Part shown: piece after piece, positions 1 to 7,667 of the stretch
Layout of the letters: each line of letters opens with the position of its first letter
Numbering within the stretch: position 1 is the first letter of the stretch
NCBI GenBank assembly: GCA_011392765.1
Contig: WYCW01000001.1
Coordinates: 1,415,006 to 1,479,005 of the forward strand
DNA length: 64,000 bases
Direction: 5' to 3'
DNA from: Candidatus Thiosymbion ectosymbiont of Catanema sp. Cochon2018
GTDB lineage: Bacteria > Pseudomonadota > Gammaproteobacteria > Chromatiales > Chromatiaceae
Notes under the pieces: model-generated
Databases searched by the model: none
What the model was told of the DNA's origin: nothing
Seen by the model: only the letters and a program-made list of their open reading frames with translations
Translations under genes and position numbers: made by a program

Positions 1-81
1 ACTAATTGATTTCACGTCACTGTGTGCGCAGAGTTTGCAGCCATTATTCGTTGCGGAAAATTGATTATTAGGTAAAGAAAA

Positions 82-375
82 ATGAATCAGAACGAAGATC
101 CGGTCATGTATTGGATGGCCATTGGAAGCGCATGTGGAGTTGGTATCGGAGTAACCGTTGGCAACATTCCCTTAGGCGTCTTTGCTGGCATCATCTCTGG
201 TGTTCTGATTGGTTTAATAAAAAAGGCATTTTTCCCGAAACTCGAAACCTATTCGGGTGTAAGAAAAGGGCTTCGTGTTATTGGCTTTTCTCTTATAGCG
301 ACAGTTATAATTGTTCTTGCGATCGTAATTACGGTAGGTTTTACTCTCGAAGATCCAGGCACGGTGGCTAGTTAA
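82..375 (+). CDS. Small cassette-borne membrane protein, unknown function
   Basis: The 97-aa product has three hydrophobic stretches (about residues 9-25, 30-47 and 64-87), so it should be a small inner-membrane protein. An AGGTAAAG-like ribosome binding site precedes the ATG. It is the first gene in the window and is followed by an attC site at 506, so it is the cargo of an integron gene cassette whose left boundary lies outside the window. I do not recognise a family. Its GC content is clearly lower than that of the core genes further right, which fits a captured cassette. Confidence 0.6.
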   Translation: MNQNEDPVMYWMAIGSACGVGIGVTVGNIPLGVFAGIISGVLIGLIKKAFFPKLETYSGVRKGLRVIGFSLIATVIIVLAIVITVGFTLEDPGTVAS

Positions 376-505
376 TGTGGCAAATGCAGCCTGAAAGTCG
401 TCATCAGGGTTCATCAAAAAGCGCCAACAAACCCATCAACCTGACGCCGCGCAAATGGGAAAAGGGGTCAGACTCAATTGACGGGTCGTTTTTCACAGCC
501 CATTC

Positions 506-606
506 GCCTAACATTCGGCTGCAGGCGACCCAATGCCGCGGTTCGGCTCCTCAGCAACGTTCAAGCTCAGTGCCACGCGGCATTGGGCGCCTGAGCCAAG
601 CCGTTA
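506..606 (+). other. attC site (integron cassette recombination site), split by a group II intron
   Basis: GCCTAAC (506-512, R'' type) starts an imperfect inverted repeat: ACCCAATGCCGCG on the left pairs with CGCGGCATTGGG on the right. It ends in GTTA at 603-606. The rest of the R' core, GGC, is found at 2703-2705 after the intron, giving GTTAGGC. About 45 bp upstream (from about 459) is a conserved leader containing GGGGTCAGACTCAATTGA that recurs before three other attC sites. Confidence 0.88.
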
Positions 607-1310
607 GTGCGCCAAGCGAAGCTTGGCGCTTCTTGCCGGGTGAAAGTCCCGGTCGGGAAAGGATTAACCACCCACCCGTATCGCGTGTTGCGCCTCGGGC
701 GGAAAGCGACGCCTTGGTAAGGACACTGGAGCGAACGTGAACAACAGAGGTGAAGCGTACACAGAGAATCTTGTAGGCCAGAGGGGTGACCGCACCACCC
801 GGAAGCGATTTCAGCCTCGTGAAAGGCAACCAAGCAGACGGCGACAGAGTTAACGGACTGGAAGCCAACACAGAGGAATCGTGAGAACGGACGGTGGGCG
901 GAATCTTGTGGCACTGCCGGGAAACCAGGCAGCAAACAGAGAAGACAAAACCGCGCCCTACGGTCTGGTCATGGTGAGATTCCCGAGGGTCTACCGGGGT
1001 CCGAGCGCCTGGCATGCAGGAAGAGAAGCGTTGAGAACTTGGGAGGCCCCATCGGCTCCCAGAGGCAAAGGTAAGGCATGCGGCTATTGAGACACGCAAG
1101 GGGAAACCCGGACACGGAACTAGACCGAAGCCTGGAGCCCGCCTGCCGGGGAAGCGGATCCGACCGAGAAGGGAGGGACGCCGGAAGCTGGAGGGGAGTC
1201 GGACCGGCTCAGAGTACTTCGAGCGCGGGAGAGCCGCGCCCAAGGGGAAGGGGCCGGCGAAGTTACGCCGCCAACAAAGGAAACTTCACCTGGACAAGCA
1301 GAGCCGGCCC

Positions 1311-2585
1311 ATGAAGCAAACCTCCCGGTTGGGACGAGCGAAGAAGGCGGCATCGGACAAGGCCCATCGATTCCAGAACCTCATCGGGATGCTGACCGTC
1401 GGGTATCTACTGGCCGGTTGGAGGCTGATTAACAAACGAGCGGCCTGCGGTGTTGACCGTCAGGACGCGCGCAGGTATGAAGCCAACCTGCGGGAGAACG
1501 TGGAAGCCCTCGTGTCAGTGGTCAAAGAAGGAAGGTATCGGGCCAAGCTGGTGCTCAGAAGATACATCCCCAAGCACAATGGGAAATGGAGGCCGTTGGG
1601 GATACCGGCCATCGCGGACAAAGTGCTGCAGATGGGTGTGACCAAGATCCTGGAAGAGATCTACGAGCAGGACTTTCTCGGATGCAGCTACGGCTACCGG
1701 CCCAACGTCGGTGCCCTGGATGCGGTTCGGGACCTGAGCGCCGAGCTGCGAAGTGGGCGCTATCACTTCTTGGTCGAAGCCGATATTCGCAGCTACTTCG
1801 ACAAAATCGACCATGAAAAACTGATCGAGCTGTTGAAGAAGCGGATCGACGACAAACCCTTTCTGCGGCTCATCCGCAAATGGCTGAAGGCGGGCATATT
1901 GGAGACGGATGGACAAGTAAGTCACCCGGAGACGGGAACGCCGCAAGGTGGAATCCTGTCACCGATGTTGGCGAACATCTATCTCCACCATGCCTTGGAT
2001 GTGTGGTTCGAAGAAACCGTCAAGGTTCACTGCCGTGGGGCGGCGTACCTGTGCCGGTATGCGGATGACTTCGTCGGTGCTTTCGAGCACGAAGCCGACG
2101 CCGAGCGTTTCTATCGAGTGCTTGATGCCAGGCTGGGGTCGTTCGGATTGGAGGTCGCAGAGGACAAGACGAACCGGTTGCGGTTCTCACGTCTGGATTG
2201 GAAGAAGAGCGGCACCTTCGAGTTCTTGGGATTCGAGTTCCGTTGGGGGCGTGGTCGCGGGGGAAAACCGGCGATCAAGCGCCGCACATCCCGGAAGAAG
2301 TACCGGGCCTCCCTGGCGAGCATCCGGGCCTGGTGTCACGAGCACTGCAGGAGGAGCAAGGAGAAGTTCTTCGCGGCCCTCAACGCGAAGCTGCGCGGGT
2401 ATTACAATTACTCTGGTATCCGGGGCAACTTCGAGAGTATTGATAACTTCTTTTATCAAGTAACGCGGATGCTCTATCGCCAGTTGAACCGCCGCAGTCA
2501 GCGGCGGAGCTACAACTGGAAAGGCTTCGCCGAGCTGATCAAGGTCTTCAAGCTCGAACGCCCACACATCTGCCACTGCTTCTGA
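1311..2585 (+). CDS. ltrA: Group II intron reverse transcriptase/maturase (LtrA-type, class C)
   Basis: The 424-aa protein has the fingers/palm order of group II RTs, including the catalytic YADD motif (in CRYADDFVGAF, around residue 250) and a GTPQGGILSP block before it. The C-terminal maturase/X region is present, and no HNH endonuclease domain follows, as usual for class C introns. It should splice the host intron and copy it into new attC sites. The ATG at 1311 fits the usual family start. It lies wholly inside the intron (607-2702), on the same strand as the cassette genes. The frame is intact. Confidence 0.93.
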   Translation: MKQTSRLGRAKKAASDKAHRFQNLIGMLTVGYLLAGWRLINKRAACGVDRQDARRYEANLRENVEALVSVVKEGRYRAKLVLRRYIPKHNGKWRPLGIPAIADKVLQMGVTKILEEIYEQDFLGCSYGYRPNVGALDAVRDLSAELRSGRYHFLVEADIRSYFDKIDHEKLIELLKKRIDDKPFLRLIRKWLKAGILETDGQVSHPETGTPQGGILSPMLANIYLHHALDVWFEETVKVHCRGAAYLCRYADDFVGAFEHEADAERFYRVLDARLGSFGLEVAEDKTNRLRFSRLDWKKSGTFEFLGFEFRWGRGRGGKPAIKRRTSRKKYRASLASIRAWCHEHCRRSKEKFFAALNAKLRGYYNYSGIRGNFESIDNFFYQVTRMLYRQLNRRSQRRSYNWKGFAELIKVFKLERPHICHCF

Positions 2586-2628
2586 GCATAAGCCAAAATG
2601 CTACCAAGTGCGAAGCGAGTAACTTTGA

Positions 2629-2702
2629 AGAGCCCGGTGCGGTAGTTCCGCACGCCGGGATCTGTACGGGGGCGGCCGGGTAACTGGCCGTCCTACCGTG
2701 AC
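2629..2702 (+). ncRNA. Group II intron domains V and VI
   Basis: From about 2630 an AGC catalytic triad starts a stem (GCCCGG ... CCGGGA) enclosing GTGCGG/CCGCAC, the expected shape of domain V. A second GC-rich hairpin (GGCGGCC ... GGCCGTCC) with an unpaired A follows, as expected for domain VI and its branch-point adenosine. The 3' splice site falls after AC at 2702. Confidence 0.75.
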
Positions 2703-2764
2703 GGCTCCGAAAACATGCTCCCATCGGAGTCCAGCGACATCCATATAGGGAGCAGAGGGTAATT

Positions 2765-3172
2765 ATGATGAAAATCTTCTTTTTGGCTCTTGTTCTAAGC
2801 GCGCTACCTATAATTGCTTTTGGAAAGGACTGTGGGGCATACGGGCATGCATTTTCTGCTGTACTGGATGGTACCCCAACTTCTGCTGGTTCCAATGCAG
2901 ACGTGCAAGTTGGACGCACCTTATGCGATTCAAACAGAGCACGGAGCGCCATAGACAGAATTGAAGAGGCTTTGAGTTACTGGTCAAAACAGGGTCCGAC
3001 TGAAATAGCGCATTGGTATGAGGGGGTTACCCGAGCCGGCAACGATTGGGGATCTAGCGACCATAAATGGGCACATGATAACGCCAAGGCTGGTAATTGG
3101 GAAAAGATTGCACATAAAGCCGTATATAGTCTTCTCAATAAATACTGGGGAATACATGGTACGGCATACTGA
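2765..3172 (+). CDS. Secreted small protein of unknown function (cassette gene)
   Basis: The 135-aa product starts with a clear signal peptide (MMKIFFLALVLSALPIIAFG, cleavage about residue 20). The mature part is soluble and rich in W, H and charged residues, with two cysteines. AGCAGAGGGTAATT precedes the ATG. The gene lies between the restored intron/attC junction at 2703 and the attC at 3177, so it is one complete cassette. I do not recognise the family. It should be exported to the periplasm. Confidence 0.65.
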   Translation: MMKIFFLALVLSALPIIAFGKDCGAYGHAFSAVLDGTPTSAGSNADVQVGRTLCDSNRARSAIDRIEEALSYWSKQGPTEIAHWYEGVTRAGNDWGSSDHKWAHDNAKAGNWEKIAHKAVYSLLNKYWGIHGTAY

Positions 3173-3176
3173 TGTA

Positions 3177-3260
3177 GCCTAACGAGTGCATCAGCCGACG
3201 CAAAAAGCGCCGCTCGTACCTCGCTCTGCTTTTTGCGTCGGCTGATGCTTGACGTTAGGT
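3177..3260 (+). other. attC site
   Basis: GCCTAAC (3177-3183) and GTTAGGT (3254-3260) flank a near-perfect stem of about 20 bp (GCATCAGCCGACGCAAAAAG with its reverse complement). This is a textbook attC. Confidence 0.92.
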
Positions 3261-3272
3261 TTCGGAATAAGC

Positions 3273-3950
3273 GTGAGAGACTCGTATCAGATTTTCTTTG
3301 ATCAATATGTTTCTAAGGAGCGTTTGTTTCGCTTTGGATTGGATGAAACGATTCTCTGTACCGACGCTGTGGTTGGTCCTGCTTGGCTTGATTTGAAGCA
3401 TCGAGCTTTGAACAACGGTGAAGTCTATATCAGAGGGTTTGGCCGAAATTCATCAGGATCACACTTATTTCAGGAACTCTATTCGCACGCATTTTCCAAC
3501 GAGAATGTAAAAATCGATCCAACCAACAACAAGGTTCCAACAGCAGTTTTGAGGGATTACACCGGGTATTCTAAAGTACGACATCGAAGCTACAATCAGC
3601 TTCGAAACTATCAGGTAGCTCATGTGTTCGGGCGCACAAAAAACATATTTGCATTTACTGCACCTTGGAACATTGTGTATATCCCGAAAATTCTAGACCC
3701 GTTTACAGGGCACGAAGCAAAAGGAGAAGCTGTAGAAGAGTTTACTAAATTGTTTCAAAGGATGGTTTTTGATCGCTTCAAAGAACAGATCGAAGACTTC
3801 AACTCAATTATGGCCGACCAAAATTTTATTGATAAAATCGCAGGAGCCCTCAGCAAAATGAAGAATTCAGGGAAATATGACAACACTCAAATTGACAACA
3901 TATACAAAGGCGTTCAATCCGATTTGGTGCAAATTCAAATCAAAACCTAA
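3273..3950 (+). CDS. Uncharacterised cassette protein with an HNH-like motif
   Basis: The frame opens at a TTG inside the attC, but GTG at 3273 is preceded by GGAA at a good distance, so I prefer it (225 aa). The centre reads QVAHVFGRTKNIF, then APWNIVYIPK, then PFTGHE. The succession of H, N and H in a conserved-looking block resembles HNH nucleases, but spacing is unusual and I cannot confirm it. There is no signal peptide or membrane segment, so it should be cytoplasmic. It is the sole gene of its cassette. The function is not assigned. Confidence 0.55.
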   Translation: MRDSYQIFFDQYVSKERLFRFGLDETILCTDAVVGPAWLDLKHRALNNGEVYIRGFGRNSSGSHLFQELYSHAFSNENVKIDPTNNKVPTAVLRDYTGYSKVRHRSYNQLRNYQVAHVFGRTKNIFAFTAPWNIVYIPKILDPFTGHEAKGEAVEEFTKLFQRMVFDRFKEQIEDFNSIMADQNFIDKIAGALSKMKNSGKYDNTQIDNIYKGVQSDLVQIQIKT

Positions 3951-4037
3951 GGGAAAAGGGGTCAGAGCCCTTAATGAGAGTAACCGTTGGGAAAAGGGGC
4001 GAGGCTCAATTGACGGGTGGTTTTTCACAGATCACTC

Positions 4038-4141
4038 GCCTAACATTCGGCTGCAGGCGACCCAATGCCGCGGCCCGACTCCTCAGCGACTTTCAAGCTC
4101 AGTGCCACACAGCATTGGGCGCCTGAGCCCAAACGTTAGGG
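4038..4141 (+). other. attC site with conserved upstream leader
   Basis: GCCTAAC (4038-4044) and GTTAGGG (4135-4141) enclose the same ~100-bp palindrome type as the sites at 506, 5099 and 7469. The GGGGCGAGGCTCAATTGA leader lies just upstream (about 3994-4037). Confidence 0.9.
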
Positions 4142-4172
4142 CGGGTAGATGAATGAAATAATAGGTGAAGTC

Positions 4173-4400
4173 ATGAAAGAAACACTCACAGCAGTATTCG
4201 AGAAATCCCCATATGGTTATATCGGATACGTCGAAGAACTCCCTGGGGCAAATACTCAGGGAGAAACATTAGAAGAAACACGAAATAACGTAATAGAGGC
4301 GATCGAATTAGTCATCCAATCTAACCGCCAACTTGCTGAAGAAGAATTATCTTTGCAGCCCGATGTAATCAAAGAGCAACTTGGTAATATCGCCGCATGA
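4173..4400 (+). CDS. hicB: HicB-type antitoxin
   Basis: The 75-aa product has the HicB partial RNase-H-like fold signature: GYIGYVEELPGANTQGETLEE followed by an amphipathic helix. An upstream in-frame ATG at 4149 exists, but AGGTGA stands at ideal distance from ATG 4173. It overlaps the hicA start by 4 bp (ATGA), indicating translational coupling. The pair fills one integron cassette. HicB proteins neutralise HicA and usually repress the operon. This one is short, without an obvious C-terminal DNA-binding domain. Confidence 0.85.
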   Translation: MKETLTAVFEKSPYGYIGYVEELPGANTQGETLEETRNNVIEAIELVIQSNRQLAEEELSLQPDVIKEQLGNIAA

Positions 4401-4582
4401 AGCGCAGGGACCTCATACGACATATCGGGAACCTCGGCTGTGAGATGCTGCGTGAAGGAGGTAACCATACAGTGTACGTTAATCGAGCCGAAAAGAAGGT
4501 TACCACAATTCCACGCCATCGCGAGATAGACGAGAACCTATCGAGGAAAATATGCAAGGACCTTGGAGTAGAAAGGCCCTAA
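4397..4582 (+). CDS. hicA: HicA-type mRNA interferase toxin
   Basis: The 61-aa product has the HicA dsRNA-binding-like fold, with the catalytic histidine in GGNHTVY (His24) and the typical VTTIPRHREIDENL strand/helix. HicA cleaves mRNA when free of HicB. It starts inside the hicB stop codon and its own stop falls in the first bases of the downstream attC, so the cassette is tightly packed. Length is normal for the family, and no inactivating change is visible. Confidence 0.88.
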   Translation: MKRRDLIRHIGNLGCEMLREGGNHTVYVNRAEKKVTTIPRHREIDENLSRKICKDLGVERP

Positions 4583-4665
4583 CATCCAGCTCAAGGCAAC
4601 GCCGGGAAACGCTAGTGGTGCTTCGCTATAAGCTTTGGCGGCGCGCCTTAGCTGGGCCGTTAGGC
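4577..4665 (+). other. attC site
   Basis: CCCTAAC (4577-4583) and GTTAGGC (4659-4665) bracket a weaker palindrome (CCAGCTCAAGGC / GCCTTAGCTGG). It overlaps the 3' end of hicA. Confidence 0.8.
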
Positions 4666-4719
4666 GTTCAACGCCCGGCGTCTGGCAACTTTCTTCAACA
4701 GGGCGTTGGAGAAAAAACG

Positions 4720-4965
4720 ATGAAAGCGGTAGAGAATCCAGAGTTTATCTTGATTCAGAAGATACAAGCATTAAAGGAGAAGTACGAGAATATCCGGGAA
4801 ATCGCGCAACTGGAGGAAGAAACACGGGAAATTATCAAACAGAATTGTATAACCTCGGTTCAGATGGCTGCGTTGTACTTCATGAATTGCGGGAAGAATA
4901 TCGATTCGAAGACGGAAGAAAGGATAGGAAACATCCTGCAAAACATTTTGGATAGCAGGACCTAG
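4720..4965 (+). CDS. Small helical protein of unknown function (cassette gene)
   Basis: I place the start at ATG 4720, preceded by GGAGAAAA; the longer frame from 4552 runs through the attC and hicA. The 81-aa product is almost entirely helical, with heptad-like stretches (IQALKEKYENIREIAQLEEE), and has cysteines in NCITS and NCGKN. It is likely cytoplasmic. The cassette has no partner gene, so there is no direct sign of a toxin-antitoxin role. The family is unknown to me. Confidence 0.6.
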   Translation: MKAVENPEFILIQKIQALKEKYENIREIAQLEEETREIIKQNCITSVQMAALYFMNCGKNIDSKTEERIGNILQNILDSRT

Positions 4966-5098
4966 CCGTTCGTCCGTCTCGTTCGAATCGCGCAAACTCG
5001 CCGGCCAAACCGGTATAGGCCAGCTTAGGTCGTCAACCCAAGCCGTCCATAGGAAAGGGGCTAGGCTCAATTGATAGGTCGTTTTTCACAGCCCATTC

Positions 5099-5202
5099 GC
5101 CTAACATTTGGCTGCAGGCGACCCAACGCCGCGGTCCGGTTCCTCAGCAACTTCCAAGCTCAGTGCCACGCGGCATTGGGCGCCTGAGCCCGAACGTTAG
5201 GG
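5099..5202 (+). other. attC site with conserved upstream leader
   Basis: GCCTAAC (5099-5105) and GTTAGGG (5196-5202) enclose the repeated ~100-bp palindrome. The leader GGGGCTAGGCTCAATTGA is at about 5056-5073. Confidence 0.9.
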
Positions 5203-5216
5203 CCAAGAAACATCGA

Positions 5217-5930
5217 ATGATGGGAAAGTATATAGTAATTATCACTTTTATAGTCTTGTCGGGGTGCTCAGCAAAACCCTCAGTAGTACAACATGCAAGT
5301 AAATACTCAGGTTATGGTAAAAATGAAGTATTCGTTGTAAGCCACGGGTGGCATACGGGACTCGTCATTCCATCCAAAGCAATATATAACTCAATACCTG
5401 CTCTTAAAGATCGTTTTGGAAACATCCACAATATAGAATTCGGTTGGGGTGACAAAGGTTTCTATCAGGCGAAGGAGATTACATCCGGCTTAACCTTAAG
5501 AGCGATATTCTGGCCAACTGAGTCAGTTGTCCATGCAGTCGGGGTTCCACAAAGTGTATATCAGTATTTCTCTAATAGAGAAATGAAGAGAGTCTGTTTA
5601 AACGACAAAGAATTGTCTTTCTTGGTGAAGTATATTTCGAATAGCTTTTATAAAAACGATAAGGGTGAAGTGGCCGAGCTAAAAAGTGGAATATACGGTG
5701 ATAGTCAGTTCTATAAAGGAGTTGGAGATTACTATTTGATGAATACATGTAATAAATGGACAGCCAAGGGTTTAAAAAGCGTGGGTATGGATGTGTTTCC
5801 TACTTTCAAGCTGACAGCTGGCAGCATCATGAGTTACCTTGATGAAAACAATAATGCTGCCCTAACAAGGGGTTCCAGCGGATGCCAAAATGCGCCGCTC
5901 GTTCTTCGCTCTACATTTTGGCCCCGCTGA
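5217..5930 (+). CDS. DUF2459-family lipoprotein (cassette gene)
   Basis: The start is one of two adjacent ATGs (5217/5220). The 237-aa product begins with a lipoprotein signal (IVLSGC, lipobox LSGC). The body matches DUF2459/TIGR02117: VFVVSHGWHTGLVIP, an IEFGWGDKGFYQ block and a late TCNKWTAKGLKS segment. The family is widespread and its biochemical role is unknown; the His/Cys-rich motifs resemble NlpC/P60-like hydrolases, which is inference. The reading frame runs into the downstream attC, so the last ~20 residues are encoded by the recombination site. Confidence 0.85.
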   Translation: MMGKYIVIITFIVLSGCSAKPSVVQHASKYSGYGKNEVFVVSHGWHTGLVIPSKAIYNSIPALKDRFGNIHNIEFGWGDKGFYQAKEITSGLTLRAIFWPTESVVHAVGVPQSVYQYFSNREMKRVCLNDKELSFLVKYISNSFYKNDKGEVAELKSGIYGDSQFYKGVGDYYLMNTCNKWTAKGLKSVGMDVFPTFKLTAGSIMSYLDENNNAALTRGSSGCQNAPLVLRSTFWPR

Positions 5931-5944
5931 ACCCAGCGTTAGGC
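5860..5944 (+). other. attC site overlapping the 3' end of a gene
   Basis: CCCTAAC (5860-5866) and GTTAGGC (5938-5944) flank CCAGCGGATGCCAAAATG and its near reverse complement. The upstream reading frame stops at 5930, inside the site. Confidence 0.88.
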
Positions 5945-5971
5945 TTCACCCACTGAGTTTAAGAACACACG

Positions 5972-6370
5972 ATGGAAAAAGCAAAAGTTCAAATATTTCT
6001 GGATCGCATGGCAATCTCGGCATCGGCGCTATGCATGCTTCATTGTTTGGTAACACCGTTATTGCTTGTCACAGTTCCAGTCATTTCGTCCACCTTTCTG
6101 GTTGACGAAGAGTTTCACAAAGCTCTTGTTACGATCGTGTTGCCAACCAGCTTTATCGCTCTCTTCCTAGGTTGTCGCCGCCACAAAGACCGCACAGTTT
6201 TCGTCCTTGGCAGTCTTGGACTCATTGCGCTGGTTTCAATCGCTTATTTCGGTCACGACCTTCTCGGCGAACTTGGGGAAAAAGTTTCAACCATCATTAG
6301 CGGTACAATGTTGGCATTCGCTCACATACGAAACTATCGCTTGTGCCGGCATGATGGATGCAATGCCTAA
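5972..6370 (+). CDS. MerC-domain membrane protein
   Basis: The 132-aa product resembles the MerC mercury-transport family: four hydrophobic segments, with a CMLHC pair (Cys22/Cys26) in the first transmembrane region and a Cys-containing C-terminus (LCRHDGCNA). MerC proteins carry Hg(II) across the inner membrane. As a lone cassette gene without merA or merR nearby, the substrate is uncertain and many MerC-domain proteins are uncharacterised. Its stop codon lies in the R'' box of the next attC. Confidence 0.8.
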   Translation: MEKAKVQIFLDRMAISASALCMLHCLVTPLLLVTVPVISSTFLVDEEFHKALVTIVLPTSFIALFLGCRRHKDRTVFVLGSLGLIALVSIAYFGHDLLGELGEKVSTIISGTMLAFAHIRNYRLCRHDGCNA

Positions 6371-6451
6371 CAACGCCATCAACGCGGACAGTGAAAAGCG
6401 GTTCACCTTCGTCGCCCCGCTTTTCACTGCCGGTTATGGCGAACATTAGGC
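6365..6451 (+). other. attC site
   Basis: GCCTAAC (6365-6371) and ATTAGGC (6445-6451, G to A in the first core base) flank AGTGAAAAGCGG / CCGCTTTTCACT. Confidence 0.88.
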
Positions 6452-6501
6452 GTTCGCATAAAATGGCTATAACACTGTGAAACTGCGAATTGAGAGGCTT
6501 T

Positions 6502-6726
6502 ATGAAAATCAATGTAGTCATTGAAAAAGATGGAGACGGCTACTTGGCTAGAGTAGAAGGGCATCAAAATCTGTTTGCATTTGCCTACACTGAAAAAGAT
6601 GCTGTTATAGAGTTAAAGAATGTTGTTGAAATGGTTATGGATTACCATCTTGAGCAGGCAAACGATGAGAGAATCATCAGAAATGAGCTGGCTACCACGG
6701 TAGAAAAGTATGCCCTTCAAGTATAG
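6502..6726 (+). CDS. hicB: HicB-type antitoxin
   Basis: I choose ATG 6502 over the upstream TTG at 6490 because GAGAGGC sits at the right distance. The 74-aa product has the short HicB form: INVVIEKDGDGYLARVEG, a strand, then a long helix beginning YTEKDAVIELKNVVEMV. It overlaps the downstream hicA by 17 bp, so the pair is one transcription unit in one cassette. It should bind and inhibit the HicA toxin. It is divergent from the other HicB proteins in the window. Confidence 0.8.
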   Translation: MKINVVIEKDGDGYLARVEGHQNLFAFAYTEKDAVIELKNVVEMVMDYHLEQANDERIIRNELATTVEKYALQV

Positions 6727-6919
6727 GGAGATTGAAAAAAGGCTAATGAAAATGGGATATAGGGTTGTGCGCCAAAAAGGTTCACATGTTATATTTTCTG
6801 ATGGCAAAAATATTTTTCCAGTACCTAACCATGGCTCAAAAGACATTTCTCCTGGTGTTGAGAGGCAATTGCTTAAAATACTGAGTATGTCCGTTGATGA
6901 ATTCAGAAATATCAAGTAA
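6710..6919 (+). CDS. hicA: HicA-type mRNA interferase toxin
   Basis: The 69-aa product shows the HicA pattern: an N-terminal helix, MGYRVVRQKGSHVIF with the catalytic His26, the strand FPVPNHGSKDISPGV and a C-terminal helix LLKILSMSVDEF. It lies downstream of and overlapping its hicB and ends just before the next attC. Length and key residues are normal, so it is probably functional. Confidence 0.87.
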   Translation: MPFKYREIEKRLMKMGYRVVRQKGSHVIFSDGKNIFPVPNHGSKDISPGVERQLLKILSMSVDEFRNIK

Positions 6920-6922
6920 ATC

Positions 6923-7035
6923 GCCTAACACAACGCTCCAGCGGACACAAACACTGCGCGGCTTTTTGCGCATGCCTTCGGCATTGTTGCGCAAACGCCG
7001 CTTCGTGTTTGGTGCCACTGAGCTTGGCGTTAGGC
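6923..7035 (+). other. attC site
   Basis: GCCTAAC (6923-6929) and GTTAGGC (7029-7035) enclose a long stem (CAGCGGACACAAACAC with a reverse complement near GTGTTTGGTGCCACTG) and an internal hairpin (GCATGCCTTCGGCATT). The site is 113 bp. Confidence 0.9.
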
Positions 7036-7104
7036 GGTAAACCGGCTAAAGGTCGCTGCGTCCTGGAATCTTCGAGGAAGTGTGAGCTCAAAAGAGAAGT
7101 ACAT

Positions 7105-7257
7105 ATGCTTGTCGAAGCAAAAGAAGTTAAAGATGGATTTTTTATTCCCATGCTTGACCAACTGAAAAATATTCAGAGGGAGTATGTATTGATGAATATT
7201 GAATTGGTCGATACCAAAGTGGAGGATTTGGAAAAAAGCACAGAAAGGGATATTTGA
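7105..7257 (+). CDS. Short probable antitoxin preceding a mazF remnant
   Basis: I place the start at ATG 7105 (AAGAGAAG upstream); the longer frame from 7009 begins inside the attC. The 50-aa acidic product (LVEAKEVKDGFFIPMLDQLKN...) has the size and position of an antitoxin in a two-gene cassette. A truncated MazF-like start follows 60 bp downstream. I cannot assign the family. If the toxin is broken, this would be an orphan antitoxin. Confidence 0.5.
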   Translation: MLVEAKEVKDGFFIPMLDQLKNIQREYVLMNIELVDTKVEDLEKSTERDI

Positions 7258-7317
7258 AGTACCCTGTAACACCAGGAGAATTTAGCGACTTAGAAAATGA
7301 ACAAGTATGGTGCGACA

Positions 7318-7461
7318 ATGAAGCGTGGTGAAGTCAGATGGTATAAATTTCAAAGTCCAGATAAAAAAAGACCTAATGTAAGTATAGCCTTACATGGCAT
7401 TCCAGCCCGCGTAGGTTGTGCGAAAAGGGGCCAGGCTCAATTGATAGGTCATTTTTCATAG
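7318..7461 (+). pseudogene. 5' remnant of a MazF/PemK-type toxin gene
   Basis: ATG 7318 starts MKRGEVRWYKFQSPDKKRP, the hallmark N-terminus of MazF-like endoribonucleases. After KRP the similarity stops and the frame continues through unrelated sequence, including the conserved attC leader, to a stop at 7459-7461. Only about 20 of ~110 residues are left, so the toxin cannot be functional. The break coincides with the arrival of the attC-leader unit. Confidence 0.75.
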
Positions 7462-7468
7462 CTCATTC

Positions 7469-7572
7469 GCCTAACATTCGCCTGCAGGCGACCCAATGCC
7501 GCGGTTCGGCTCCTCAACAACCTTCAAGCTCACTGCCTCGCAGCATTGGGTGCCTGAGCCAAGCCATTAGCC
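7469..7572 (+). other. attC site with conserved upstream leader
   Basis: GCCTAAC (7469-7475) and ATTAGCC (7566-7572) enclose the repeated ~100-bp palindrome. The leader GGGGCCAGGCTCAATTGA is at about 7425-7442. Confidence 0.88.
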
Positions 7573-7667
7573 GCGGTCAACACCACCAAACATGTTGCAA
7601 GCAAAAATCATTATGGCAAAGTGTATTCTGGCCTTTTACAAAACGTAGGTTTAGAACAGGTAATGAT

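Larger units (their letters stand above)
607..2702 (+). mobile_element. Group IIC-attC intron inserted in an attC core site
   Basis: The element begins GTGCG, the group II 5' consensus, and ends in AC. It carries a class C reverse transcriptase ORF and a recognisable domain V hairpin near the 3' end. Removing 607-2702 joins GTTA to GGC and restores a perfect attC core (GTTAGGC), which fixes both boundaries at base resolution. Insertion in attC sites is the known behaviour of the group IIC-attC subfamily. The RT frame is open and domain V looks intact, so the intron may still be active. Confidence 0.92.

Noticed and set aside
375..740. 121-aa ORF spanning the attC and intron 5' end
   Set aside because: It runs through the recombination site and into ribozyme sequence; no ribosome binding site or family match.
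551..1243. 230-aa minus-strand ORF in the intron 5' region
   Set aside because: It lies in the structured RNA part of the group II intron; Ser/Pro/Arg-rich translation without motifs.
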